DNA of 64,000 bases. Source: a bacterium (GTDB lineage Bacteria; Planctomycetota; Planctomycetia; Planctomycetales; Planctomycetaceae). The position numbers and the translations under genes were made by a program. Positions 9,130 to 18,010 of the stretch are shown here, one piece after another; the stretch's first letter is position 1; each line of letters opens with the position of its first letter. The notes below the pieces were generated by a model. That model saw only the letters and a program-made list of their open reading frames with translations. It had not been told where the DNA came from and searched no databases. The DNA lies in assembly GCA_016125225.1 (NCBI GenBank), contig WGME01000010.1, forward strand, positions 90,710 through 154,709, given 5' to 3'.

Positions 9130-9787
9130 AGAACCGCGTCGTCCGTTTTCGTTAGAGTTCAAGCGGGAAGCTGTATAGTTGATTTGTGCAGCAGGGGTTG
9201 TCGGTCACGGAAGCGGCCCGGTGGCTGGATGTGCGGGAGTCGCTGCTGCGGCGCTGGCGGAAGGCCCTGGAGCCGCAATTTCCAACCTTCCGGGAAGAAT
9301 CAAACGTGGACAGCGGACATCATCTACCTAGCCACCGAAGAGGGCTGGTTGTATCTGGCGGCCATCGAAGATCTGTTCACGCGCGAGATCGTCGGCTGGT
9401 CGATGCCCTGGCAATGGCTCTCGCCCGACAGAGTCCCGGTGAGAACCTCGTGGCTCATTCGGATCGAGGCGTGCGGTACGCCGGTGAGCACTATCAACAG
9501 CTGCTGACAGACCAAGGCATCAAGTGTTCGATGAGCCGCAAGGCCAACTGCTGGGAAGCAACCGAGACCATCGAGGCCTCGCGAGGATGAAGGCCGAAGG
9601 GCGGTAGCGTCCTCGCCCCGTTGGAAAGCTCCATCGCCACCTTGAAGAAAGAAATCGTCCACCACGAAAAGTACGAAACGCGATCCAAAGTACGGCACAG
9701 CCTGTTTGAATCCATCGAAGTCTTTTACAACCGAGTCCGTCGGATCTCGGCTACCAGTCGCCCGCCCAGTTCGCCAAAGCCGCATAA
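9130..9787 (+). pseudogene. IS3-family transposase remnant, frameshifted and internally deleted
   Basis: Fragments in changing frames match an IS3 element. An OrfA N-terminus (RRPFSLEFKREAV then a stop) and its helix-turn-helix (GLSVTEAARWLDVRESLLRR) come first. The reading then jumps at about 9300 into the middle of OrfB (TADIIYLATEEGWLYLAA ... DLFTREIVGW), skipping most of OrfA and the start of OrfB. After a frame change come HSDRGVRYA and SMSRKANCWE, then an inserted stretch, then ATLKKEIVHHEKYETRSK and EVFYNRVRR. Another frame gives the usual end DLGYQSPAQFAKAA and a stop at 9785-9787. With stops, frameshifts and a deletion it cannot encode a transposase. Terminal inverted repeats could not be identified. 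Confidence 0.85.
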
Positions 9788-9848
9788 CCCAAACCCTGCG
9801 CCCAAAAAAACGTGGGAAAGTCCAACGTACGATCCAGGACTGCAGGCG

Positions 9849-10277
9849 TCATTTCTTGAACTGGGCCACCGGTAATGCGCCACAATACCGAAACAGATCG
9901 TTCAGCCAAACGGAAGAATTGTCGCGGTGCCTGCAGCTGATCGTGCCGTTCACAGCATTGCAGATAGTCCGAACTGACCCGTGCAACAATCCATTCTCGA
10001 GCAGATGCCTCCCCGCTTCGTTAGCCCACGATAGCTTCTCGCGTGCCAACGTTACCTCGGCTGCGCTTTCATTCTCCCGGCCGCTGATGCGCTCTCCTTT
10101 GTCATCAAAGAGCGCCACCCGTTTCTTCGTACCCGGCAGGGTGTAGTACCAGCAGTCGGTCAGGCCCCAGTACCAGGCCGAACCGTGCGACTGACGACGT
10201 TGTTTGGCCTTCCGTCCCACCGTTGAGTCCCTTCGAATGCCGGTGCCGAAGATTGACCTCGACAACCGGTCGTTCAA
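9849..10277 (-). pseudogene. Truncated tyrosine recombinase (N-terminal part only)
   Basis: 142 residues. The middle (SAWYWGLTDCWYYTLPGT, KKRVALFDDKGERISG) and the stretch after it (HRDNSSVWLNDLFRYCGALP) look like the N-terminal arm-type and core-binding region of planctomycete site-specific integrases. The catalytic R..HxxR..Y domain is absent. The frame ends (VAQFKK, stop) about 60 bases beyond the end of the IS3 remnant, so the 3' part was probably lost when the insertion sequence landed or decayed. The start codon is uncertain. Identification rests on remembered family resemblance, hence moderate confidence. It could instead be an unrelated hypothetical protein. Confidence 0.5.
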
Positions 10278-10351
10278 TACTATCCGAATACGTCCAAGCC
10301 CAGCCCGTTGCTCGGAACATTCTCATGCCAGTCACGTATCCCACGTTGTCC

Positions 10352-11833
10352 ATGACTCGCAGCGATTCTCCTCGCCGATTCCTACACAGAATTGCTACAC
10401 TCATCCTTACTGCCGCGACCGCTGCGTTGTCAGTCAATTCGACAAATCAGGCACGATGTGCTGAACCAACCCGTGGCCCCAATCTCATCTTTATCCTGGC
10501 GGATGACCTGGGGTACGGAGACTTGGGGTGTTATGGCCAGGCGGTTATTGAGACGCCTCAGCTGGATCAGATGGCCCGTGAGGGGCTGCGTTTTACGCAC
10601 TTCTATGCCGGGGCGACGGTGTGTGCTCCGTCGCGAAGTGTGTTGATGACGGGGCAGCATCATGGGCATACCCGGGTGCGTGGTAATGCCGGGGCTGTGA
10701 ATCCGCTGGCGCAGGCCCTGCGGCCGGAAGACACCACGGTGGCGGAAGTGCTGCAGCAGGCGGGGTATCACACGGCTTTGATGGGGAAGTGGGGACTCGG
10801 TGATGCTGGCCCGGCGGAATCGGGATTGCCGAGAAAGCAGGGGTTCGACGAGTTCTTTGGCTTTCTGAATCAACAGCATGCCCATAATCATTTCCCGGAC
10901 TTTTTGTGGCGCAATGAAGAGCGGGTGCCGTTGCCGAATGTGATCACGCCGGTCGGAACAACGGGGGCGGGCTATGCGACAGAAGCGATCCAGTTTGCTG
11001 ACGATCTGTTTGCAGAGGCAGCCTTGGAGTATGTCGCCGACCATCAGTCGCAGCCCTTTTTTCTCTACTGGAGCATGGTGATTCCCCATGCAAACAATGA
11101 ACGCACGCGGGCTTTGAGGAATGGTGCCGAGGTGCCCGACTTCGGTCCCTATGCCACCGCCGATTGGCCTGACCCCGACAAAGGGCAGGCGGCGATGATC
11201 ACCCGCATGGATAGTTATGTGGGCAGGATGCTGAAGCGGCTGCGGGAACTCGGACTGGCCGAGAAGACGCTGGTGGTCTTTACCAGCGACAATGGTCCGC
11301 ACAATGAAAGCAATCACGATCTGCGTCGCTTCGAGCCTGCCGGTCCTTATACCGGCATTAAACGAAGTCTGACCGATGGTGGCATTCGTGTTCCCATGAT
11401 TGCCTGGTGGCCCGGTAAGATCGCCCCGAATACGGAATCGGGCCATGTTGGTTACTTCGGTGACTGGATGGCCACGGCCGCGGAACTCGCGGGAACTACA
11501 GTGCCGCAGGGTTGTGACTCGATCAGTCTCGTGCCGACATTGTTGGGCCATGCCGACAAGCAATCCGAGCATGAATTTCTGTATTGGGAATTTCATGAAG
11601 GTGGCTTCAAGCAAGCGGCACTCTACCAGGGACGCTGGAAAGGGATTCGCATGGGCGGTCCCGACGCGCCGATCGCCTTATATGATCAGAACGCTGATGT
11701 GCCTGAGAAGGTGGATGTCGCGGCTCAGCATCCCGACATTGCGAGCAAGGTGGCGGCCTATCTGTCTCAGGCACGCAGTCCGTCTGCGGACTGGCAACCT
11801 GTATGGAAGAGTGGTCAAGGCAAGCGGAAATGA
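10352..11833 (+). CDS. Sulfatase (arylsulfatase type)
   Basis: 493 residues from ATG 10352. That start gives a clean signal peptide (RIATLILTAATAALSVN ... ARCAEP); ATG 10325 and GTG 10223 are longer in-frame options. NLIFILADDLGYGDLGCYG is the metal-binding N-terminus. CAPSRSVLMTG carries the C-x-P-S-R signature whose Cys is converted to formylglycine, so an FGE-type maturase elsewhere in the genome is needed. GKWGLGD and TSDNGPH are further sulfatase core motifs. The enzyme hydrolyses sulfate esters, probably of polysaccharides, outside the cytoplasm. It is followed 83 bases later by a second sulfatase. Substrate not predictable. Confidence 0.93.
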   Translation: MTRSDSPRRFLHRIATLILTAATAALSVNSTNQARCAEPTRGPNLIFILADDLGYGDLGCYGQAVIETPQLDQMAREGLRFTHFYAGATVCAPSRSVLMTGQHHGHTRVRGNAGAVNPLAQALRPEDTTVAEVLQQAGYHTALMGKWGLGDAGPAESGLPRKQGFDEFFGFLNQQHAHNHFPDFLWRNEERVPLPNVITPVGTTGAGYATEAIQFADDLFAEAALEYVADHQSQPFFLYWSMVIPHANNERTRALRNGAEVPDFGPYATADWPDPDKGQAAMITRMDSYVGRMLKRLRELGLAEKTLVVFTSDNGPHNESNHDLRRFEPAGPYTGIKRSLTDGGIRVPMIAWWPGKIAPNTESGHVGYFGDWMATAAELAGTTVPQGCDSISLVPTLLGHADKQSEHEFLYWEFHEGGFKQAALYQGRWKGIRMGGPDAPIALYDQNADVPEKVDVAAQHPDIASKVAAYLSQARSPSADWQPVWKSGQGKRK

Positions 11834-11916
11834 GGCACCGCGTCTGTTGAAGTGATCAGCCCATCTGTCTACCCGCGACATTCATCGATCGACCCACACT
11901 GATATGCGAGCCTGTC

Positions 11917-13428
11917 ATGAAGCTTTTGTCGCCACGTTCTTTGTCTTTGCATCCCGTGATGTTGTTATGGGTCGGCTGGTGGCTCTATTCGAGTACGGTC
12001 GCTGCCGCAGAAAAACGGCCGAATGTCCTGTTCATCGCAATCGATGATCAGAACGATTGGGTCGGACATCTTGGGGGGCATCCTCTGGCGAAGACCCCGC
12101 ATCTTGATGCCCTGGCGGCGCGCGGGACCACCTTTCTGAATGCCCATTGCCAGGCCCCGCTGTGTAATCCTTCTCGCACCAGTCTCATGCTCAGTCTGCG
12201 TCCGACGACGACCGGTGTGTACGGGCTCGCTCCGTGGTTTCGCACGCTTGACGATTGGAAAGATCGCGTCGCGTTGCCCCAGCACTTCAAGGCGCATGGG
12301 TATCGCACATTAACCGTGGGCAAAGTCTACCACGGCGGAGTTGGTGGGCCACAGTTGCGAGCCCGGGAATTCGATGTGTGGGGGCAAGCCGGTGGGATTG
12401 GAGTGAAGCCGCCCCAGAAGTTGATCCCACCTACGCCGATGGGAAATCACCCGTTGATGGACTGGGGCGTCTTTCCGCACAAAGATGAAGACAAAGGCGA
12501 CTACCAGGTGGCCAGTTGGGCCATTGAGCAGATTCAATCGGCATCGCGTGATGAACCCTTCTTCCTCGCGGCGGGTTTCTTCCTGCCTCATGTTCCCTGT
12601 TATGTCACACCGCACTGGTACAACCAGTTCCCGGATGATGACAGTCTGTTGCCAATAGTGAAACCGAATGATCGCGACGACACGCCGCGGTTTTCATGGT
12701 ACCTCCACTGGAACCTGCCGGAGCCACGGCTGAAGTGGGTTGAGGAAAATCATCAGTGGCGGAATCTGGCCCGTTCGTATCTGGCGAGCACCAGCTTTGT
12801 CGATGCGCAGATCGGCCGCATGCTGGCGGCACTCGATGCGGCCGGTTTGACCGACAACACCATTGTGGTGGTCTGGGGCGATCATGGCTGGCATCTGGGC
12901 GAAAAAGGCATCACCGGCAAGAACACACTGTGGACCGATGGAACGCGGGTTCCGCTGATCTTCGCGGGACCGGGTGTGACCGCCGGACAACGTTGCACGC
13001 AACCTGCTGAACTGCTCGACATCTATCCGTCACTCATCGACCTTTGTCAGCTCACGCCGCGCGACGATCTGGAAGGGATCAGCTTGCAGCCGCAACTTCA
13101 ACGAGCCGAGACCCCACGGTCACGACCTGCCATCACCAGCCACAATCAGGGAAATCATGCGGTGCGCAGCGAACGCTGGCGGTTCATTCAATATGCCGAT
13201 GGCAGCGAAGAACTTTACGACACGACAGCTGATCCCCATGAATGGACGAACGTGATCAATTACCCGGAGTTCGCGACGGTGGCGGCGGAGCATCGCCGCT
13301 GGTTGCCGAAGGTCGATGTTCCGCCCGCCCCCAATAGTGCCCAGCGGGTTCTGACCTATGATCCCGAGACCGATGAAGCGGTCTGGGAAGGGCAAACGGT
13401 GAAACGCACCGACCCCATTCCTGAATAG
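11917..13428 (+). CDS. Sulfatase (iduronate-2-sulfatase-like)
   Basis: 503 residues with a signal peptide ending near STVAAAEKRP. VLFIAIDDQNDWVGHLGGH and CNPSRTSLMLSLRPTTTGVY are typical of the iduronate-2-sulfatase-like subgroup; the Cys of CNPSR is the formylglycine site. WGDHGWHLGEKG and KNTLW are the downstream metal and substrate motifs. It is exported and hydrolyses sulfate esters; the exact sugar is unknown. It lies in tandem with the sulfatase at 10352-11833 but is from a different subfamily, so the two probably attack different linkages. It converges on the DUF1501 gene with a 38-base gap in which no terminator is obvious. Confidence 0.93.
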   Translation: MKLLSPRSLSLHPVMLLWVGWWLYSSTVAAAEKRPNVLFIAIDDQNDWVGHLGGHPLAKTPHLDALAARGTTFLNAHCQAPLCNPSRTSLMLSLRPTTTGVYGLAPWFRTLDDWKDRVALPQHFKAHGYRTLTVGKVYHGGVGGPQLRAREFDVWGQAGGIGVKPPQKLIPPTPMGNHPLMDWGVFPHKDEDKGDYQVASWAIEQIQSASRDEPFFLAAGFFLPHVPCYVTPHWYNQFPDDDSLLPIVKPNDRDDTPRFSWYLHWNLPEPRLKWVEENHQWRNLARSYLASTSFVDAQIGRMLAALDAAGLTDNTIVVVWGDHGWHLGEKGITGKNTLWTDGTRVPLIFAGPGVTAGQRCTQPAELLDIYPSLIDLCQLTPRDDLEGISLQPQLQRAETPRSRPAITSHNQGNHAVRSERWRFIQYADGSEELYDTTADPHEWTNVINYPEFATVAAEHRRWLPKVDVPPAPNSAQRVLTYDPETDEAVWEGQTVKRTDPIPE

Positions 13429-13466
13429 CGGAAGGGCAGTCCCTCAACCAGCGATCTTTCACAGCC

Positions 13467-14882
13467 TTACGAGACCCGGCTGCCTGAATAGAGGTGCGAA
13501 ATCACTTCACCATTCAGCAGATGATTCGGACGACCGAGCGGATCGTGCAACACCGCCTCATGGCCGACGCCGAGGGCTTCGAACAAGGTGGTGCAGACAT
13601 CGGCCGGAGTCCACGACCGCGTGATCGGGTAGGCCGCGATGGCGTCAGTTTGACCAAGCACTTGACCGCCCTGAACTCCGGCACCCGCGAACAAAGCGGA
13701 ATAGGTATGAGCCCAGTGATCACGTCCCGGTACAGTCTGACCTGGCAATGTCGAAATCTTTGGTGTGCGGCCGAATTCCCCCATCACCACCACCAGCGTG
13801 TGTTCCAATAACCCACTCGCCGATAGATCATCCATCAAGGCGGCGAGACCGGTATCCAACTGCGGCAGCAGCGTGTTCTTCAAGCGGCCCCAGTTATCGA
13901 CATGGGTATCCCACGTCTGCACAATTCCCATGGCCGCCTGCACCACGGGCACACCGGCTTGCACCAACCGCCGAGCCAGCAACAACGACTGACCGAATTT
14001 GTTACGGCCATACCGATCGCGAGTCGCGTCCGCTTCCGTTTCAATATGAAACGCCTGTTCGACGCGATCCGAGGTCAACAGGTTAAAGGCCAGCGACTGC
14101 TGCTCGCTGAAGGCGCTCAAACGGGATTGATCGATGCTGACCGGGCGATCGTTCAGCGTCTCCAGCAATTCGCGGCGCGATGACAACCGTGGCCGTGTCA
14201 CTCCCGGTTGCAAGGCCAAGGCATCCATCTTGAACTTGGCATCGTTGGGGTCATGGTTGATCTGCCACGGATCATGCTTCGCACCCAGGAACCCGGCGTG
14301 TTGACCCGGCCACGTCAGCGGACCTTCGATGAAGTAGTTCGGCAACGAGACCGCTGTCGGTACGCCATCATTTCGAGGATGGAGGTAGTCAACCGCCGCT
14401 GCGAAGTTCGGGAAGTCATAACGCGACTCGACCCGATCGAGGTCGCTGCCACCACGGGGAATCGGTGTCGGTCGGCCTGTGAGCGCGACATGGGTAGCCA
14501 GCAGGTGGTTGTGTTCGGGATGGGCCAGCGTGCGGATGATGCTCCAGCGGTTGAGTTGCTGAGCCAGCCGCGGCATGTGCTCGCCGATGTAGGTTCCGGG
14601 AATCGCGGTTTCAATCGCCGAGAACTCGCCCCGGATTTCAGCGGCGGCGTCAGGCTTCGGGTCCCACATATCGAGCTGGCTGGGACCGCCGCTCAAATGC
14701 ACGAGCAGCACCGACTTGGCCCGCCGCGCCCCTGCATTCGCCAATGTCGAGCGAGGTTGAGCGAACGGCAACGCCGAACCGACAACTCCGGCGGCACCAA
14801 TTTTCAAAGCGGAACGGCGAGTCAACGCACCGAACATGGCGGGTTCCAGCAAGGCAGGCGGGACGAACGGGCAGGTATGCAC
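13467..14882 (-). CDS. DUF1501 protein with Tat-type signal
   Basis: 471 residues, or 456 from the internal ATG at 14837 (MFGALTRRSALKIGAAG), which is the more usual start for the family. The RRSALK segment followed by a hydrophobic stretch is a twin-arginine signal. The body shows DUF1501 hallmarks: LLVHLSGGPSQLDMWDPKP near the N-terminus, VQTWDTHVDNW, VVVMGEFGRTPK and DHWAHTYSALFAGAGV. The fold is related to alkaline phosphatases and sulfatases, but the function is undefined. In planctomycetes such genes often sit with DUF1553 cytochrome genes; here the neighbours are two sulfatases and fhcA. Confidence 0.9.
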   Translation of the reverse strand: MHTCPFVPPALLEPAMFGALTRRSALKIGAAGVVGSALPFAQPRSTLANAGARRAKSVLLVHLSGGPSQLDMWDPKPDAAAEIRGEFSAIETAIPGTYIGEHMPRLAQQLNRWSIIRTLAHPEHNHLLATHVALTGRPTPIPRGGSDLDRVESRYDFPNFAAAVDYLHPRNDGVPTAVSLPNYFIEGPLTWPGQHAGFLGAKHDPWQINHDPNDAKFKMDALALQPGVTRPRLSSRRELLETLNDRPVSIDQSRLSAFSEQQSLAFNLLTSDRVEQAFHIETEADATRDRYGRNKFGQSLLLARRLVQAGVPVVQAAMGIVQTWDTHVDNWGRLKNTLLPQLDTGLAALMDDLSASGLLEHTLVVVMGEFGRTPKISTLPGQTVPGRDHWAHTYSALFAGAGVQGGQVLGQTDAIAAYPITRSWTPADVCTTLFEALGVGHEAVLHDPLGRPNHLLNGEVISHLYSGSRVS

Positions 14883-14966
14883 TACATATTCATATCGGCT
14901 TACGCGTCGTGCGGCAAGACAATTCTTGCCGGTGGGTACGGTTGTACCGTGGGTGTCGAACTCCCC

Positions 14967-16586
14967 TCAATGCGATGTCACCGGGTAATTCGCGAACCGC
15001 AGTGTGTAATGATCTTCGAACCAGTCACGGATGGTCGGGACAGCGGCGGTGTCATAGCCCGGCGAAAACGACAAGGTGTCGCCTTCCGGAGCCGCTCGCA
15101 ACTCGCCGTCATCAATGACGATCTCGCCCCCTTTGATCACATACCGCGGCAACTCGAACATGCGGGCCACATCGTCTTGCGGAGTATAGACGGCGACATC
15201 GGCGGCTGCCCCGATACCGAGATGGCCTTTATCTTTCAGGCCGAGCATCTTCGCCGGCGCGGCGCGGGTGATGATCGCAATTTCGTACAACGAGTATTCC
15301 CGATCGATCTCCGCGAGCGTGCTGATCTCCTTCAGTTTCGCGGGCAACGTATTGATCACATCCTGCCGTCGCGAGCGATCCATCAGTAACGCCATCACCT
15401 GCGGATAGGCCAGGAACGACGCACCATTCGGATGATCGGTACTTAGCGCGATTTGCCACGGATCATTGATTAGCAGATACCATTCGAGACCGACCGCCCA
15501 TTGCAGGGCATGCACAAAACTTTTGTTGCGGTAGACGATGGGGACAATGCCGCAGCCCGATTCGAGTTCGAGATCGCCGCTGAACCATTTCCCGCCGATC
15601 ACCTTGTGCAGGTAATGGCCTAGCGGCCCATCACCGGTCATTGAAACCGTGTTGCCGAACATCACCTGGCCGACATCGACCGTGATCTCGGGATGGGCAT
15701 TCACGTAATCAACGAGGTCGGGCACGCGGGAGTGGAACGTCGCTTGATCATCCGGGTCGCCGCCGTAGCTGTGAAATTGAATGTGCGTGATGTGCCCTCG
15801 ATGGCCGTCGAGCGACCGCATGGTGTCGAGCGTGGTCGACCAGTTGCCTGGCATGCCAAGATTGTTGCAATGAACGTGAACCGGATGGGGCACCTGCAGA
15901 TCATCCGCCGCCGCCGCCAGTTCACGCAGGATATCGCACGGCGTGATCCCGAAGCCGGGCACCTCGGCATCGAGATTCGCAATGTTCCCCGCACCCGCTT
16001 TCCAGGCTTCCACACCGCCAGGGTTCACAATCTTCAGGCCATAACCGCGGACCGATTCGAGCAGCCAGCCGAGGAACGACCGCACCAGTTCCGGCTGCTG
16101 CTTCCGCATCTGCTCCATTAGGAAATGATTGTTGCCGACGAGCGTGAAGAAGCCCTTGTCGAGAACCGGCGTATCATGAAACTCTTCATGCACATGTCGG
16201 GCGGCGAGCGGGGGGATCGCGGCATCAAACGCGGTGGTGTAACCGAGACCGGCGTAAAGATAACCCGTTGCAAAGGTGCTCGGCACGCTGCCGATGGTTC
16301 CCGAACGAAAGCCTTCCTTGCGGAGATACGGCTTCGACTTCCGGCGGTCTTCCGGCAGCATCTTCCGCGCAGCATTCACCTTCGGCCCGGCGATATGACA
16401 ATGCAGATCAATCCCACCCGGCATAACGATGCAGCCGGTGATATCGATCACCCGATCGGCCTTGGCCGATGGATCGTTCGGAGCCTCAACGATGCGGCCG
16501 CGATCAATCCACACATCGCCTACGACCCCATCAACACCGTTGGTCGGGTCATACAACGTACCGCCGCGGAGACAGAGAGTGGGCAT
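14967..16586 (-). CDS. fhcA: Formylmethanofuran dehydrogenase subunit A (FhcA)
   Basis: 539 residues of the amidohydrolase superfamily. CLRGGTLYDPTNG and GCIVMPGGIDLHCHIAGP give the amidohydrolase N-terminus with the H-x-H metal pair. PVHVHCNNLGMPGNW, HITHIQFHSYGGDP and STDHPNGASFLAYP are characteristic FwdA/FhcA blocks. In the bacterial C1 pathway, the formyltransferase/hydrolase complex FhcABCD turns formyl-tetrahydromethanopterin into formate. The subunit FhcB is encoded at 22294-23610, separated by unrelated genes; fhcC and fhcD are not in the window. The gene is cytoplasmic and appears monocistronic. The start at 16586 matches the family N-terminus although no good Shine-Dalgarno precedes it. 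Confidence 0.93.
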   Translation of the reverse strand: MPTLCLRGGTLYDPTNGVDGVVGDVWIDRGRIVEAPNDPSAKADRVIDITGCIVMPGGIDLHCHIAGPKVNAARKMLPEDRRKSKPYLRKEGFRSGTIGSVPSTFATGYLYAGLGYTTAFDAAIPPLAARHVHEEFHDTPVLDKGFFTLVGNNHFLMEQMRKQQPELVRSFLGWLLESVRGYGLKIVNPGGVEAWKAGAGNIANLDAEVPGFGITPCDILRELAAAADDLQVPHPVHVHCNNLGMPGNWSTTLDTMRSLDGHRGHITHIQFHSYGGDPDDQATFHSRVPDLVDYVNAHPEITVDVGQVMFGNTVSMTGDGPLGHYLHKVIGGKWFSGDLELESGCGIVPIVYRNKSFVHALQWAVGLEWYLLINDPWQIALSTDHPNGASFLAYPQVMALLMDRSRRQDVINTLPAKLKEISTLAEIDREYSLYEIAIITRAAPAKMLGLKDKGHLGIGAAADVAVYTPQDDVARMFELPRYVIKGGEIVIDDGELRAAPEGDTLSFSPGYDTAAVPTIRDWFEDHYTLRFANYPVTSH

Positions 16587-16979
16587 GGGGGGGAAGGAGT
16601 CTAAGAGTAGAAAAGTAGCAGAGTATCAGAGTCGCTGGCGACATGCGAATGGGCTGTCTCCTTCATTCACATCGCGATCGGCTTTGCTTCGCAGTTCATC
16701 GTGTTTGGGTTTCCGCTCCTTGGATCACTGAACGCGAAAGGCATAAGACCAGCGGCACGTTGGCCGCAGCTTCCGCACGCTGGACGGTTTATCACTCTGA
16801 CAACACGAACCTTACGGAGTGGGGCGGTGTCTGCGGCCCAGACAGTTTTTCGGGAAAATCTTCGTTCGGCAGCCGGGTTTCCCGCTTGGGATGCAGGAAT
16901 GTCTCGCGATAGAATACTGGGGACGAAGATCAGGTCATCGGCAGCGAGGGCCGTGAATTCACACTCGCAGGTGGAGCGC
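16587..16979. other. Intergenic region between fhcA and phoH (393 bases)
   Basis: Divergent spacer that should hold promoters for both fhcA and phoH; I see no convincing -35/-10 pair. Bases 16600-16634 form a degenerate short repeat of GAGT/AGAGTA type units (GTCTAAGAGTAG, GCAGAGTATCAGAGTC), resembling a decayed interspersed repeat. The plus frame is open from 16701 into phoH, but its translation has no family features. Confidence 0.4.
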
Positions 16980-18008
16980 ATGACACAAGGAAAGATTCCG
17001 TTTCGCAGTCACGAAGACGTTCGCAGTCTGTTCGGCACCCGCGACCGCAATCTCCGCCGCCTCCGCGAGGCGCTGCAACTCGATATCACATTGCGTGGTG
17101 ACGATCTCTTTCTGCACGGAGAGACCCAGCATGTGGAACGGGGCACCGAAGTGCTCACCGAGCTGCGCGGACTGATCGAACGCAAGGGACACCTTTCGGA
17201 CGATGAGTTCGATCGCATCGTCCAGGGAACGGTCGCGTTTGCACAAGGGGGTGACGACTCCATCGAAGTCTTTCACAAGGCCCGTCGCGTGTTGCCCCGC
17301 AGTCCGGGTCAGAAAGCCTATGTGCAGGCGATCCGCGAGCACGATCTGGCGTTTTGTGCGGGACCGGCTGGGTCTGGCAAAACGTATCTGGCCGTCGCCA
17401 TGGCGATCAATGCGCTCCGGCAAGATCTGGTGCGCAAAATTGTGCTGGTAAGACCGGCCGTCGAAGCCGGGGAAAAGCTTGGCTTTCTGCCGGGCGACAT
17501 GTTCGAGAAGGTTAACCCGTTTCTGCGGCCGTTGCTCGATGCCCTGGGTGATATTCTGGACTACGATCAGGTGCAACGGTATCTCGATCGCGATGTGATC
17601 GAGATTGTCCCGCTGGCCTTCATGCGGGGTCGCACGTTGAACAATACGTTCATGATTCTGGACGAAGCCCAGAATACCACGATCACGCAGATGAAAATGT
17701 TCCTGACCCGCATGGGACAGTCATCGAAGATCGTGGTGACGGGAGATGCTACACAAACCGACTTACCCGAGAATGTGGAAAGCGGATTGCACGATGCTCT
17801 GCGGCGTTTGCGGAATGTGCCGGGAATTGCGATGGTGCATCTTTCCGGGGAAGACATTGTCCGCCATCCGCTCGTCAAACGGATTGTCGCCGCGTATGAT
17901 GACGGGCCAACGGGACGCTCGGTCCCGGTTCGGGCCAACCCTGGGGAACCGACCGCATCAGAGGTCGTTCCTGAGGTTCCTGCTGTTTCGACAGCCGGGC
18001 AAGACTGA
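16980..18008 (+). CDS. phoH: PhoH-family ATPase
   Basis: 342 residues from ATG 16980, preceded by GGTGGAG. GPAGSGKTYLAVAMAINAL is the Walker A loop and FMILDEAQNTT the Walker B; ARRVLPRSPGQKAY, LVRPAVEAGEKLGFLPGD and FMRGRTLNN are standard PhoH blocks. The N-terminal 120 residues correspond to the KH-like region of bacterial PhoH2/YbeZ-type proteins. PhoH (YbeZ) is an ATPase that works with YbeY in RNA and ribosome metabolism. It is followed 2 bases later by the HD phosphohydrolase gene, then ybeY, the order seen in many bacteria. The open frame extends to 16701 but that extension is not family-like. Confidence 0.95.
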   Translation: MTQGKIPFRSHEDVRSLFGTRDRNLRRLREALQLDITLRGDDLFLHGETQHVERGTEVLTELRGLIERKGHLSDDEFDRIVQGTVAFAQGGDDSIEVFHKARRVLPRSPGQKAYVQAIREHDLAFCAGPAGSGKTYLAVAMAINALRQDLVRKIVLVRPAVEAGEKLGFLPGDMFEKVNPFLRPLLDALGDILDYDQVQRYLDRDVIEIVPLAFMRGRTLNNTFMILDEAQNTTITQMKMFLTRMGQSSKIVVTGDATQTDLPENVESGLHDALRRLRNVPGIAMVHLSGEDIVRHPLVKRIVAAYDDGPTGRSVPVRANPGEPTASEVVPEVPAVSTAGQD

Positions 18009-18010
18009 CA

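Noticed and set aside
13467..16586. Long plus-strand frame (14208-15389) across DUF1501 and fhcA
   Set aside because: It is a shadow of two well-identified minus-strand genes and its translation matches nothing.
16701..16979. Upstream extension of the phoH frame
   Set aside because: Its translation has no family features and the normal PhoH N-terminus begins at 16980 after a ribosome site.
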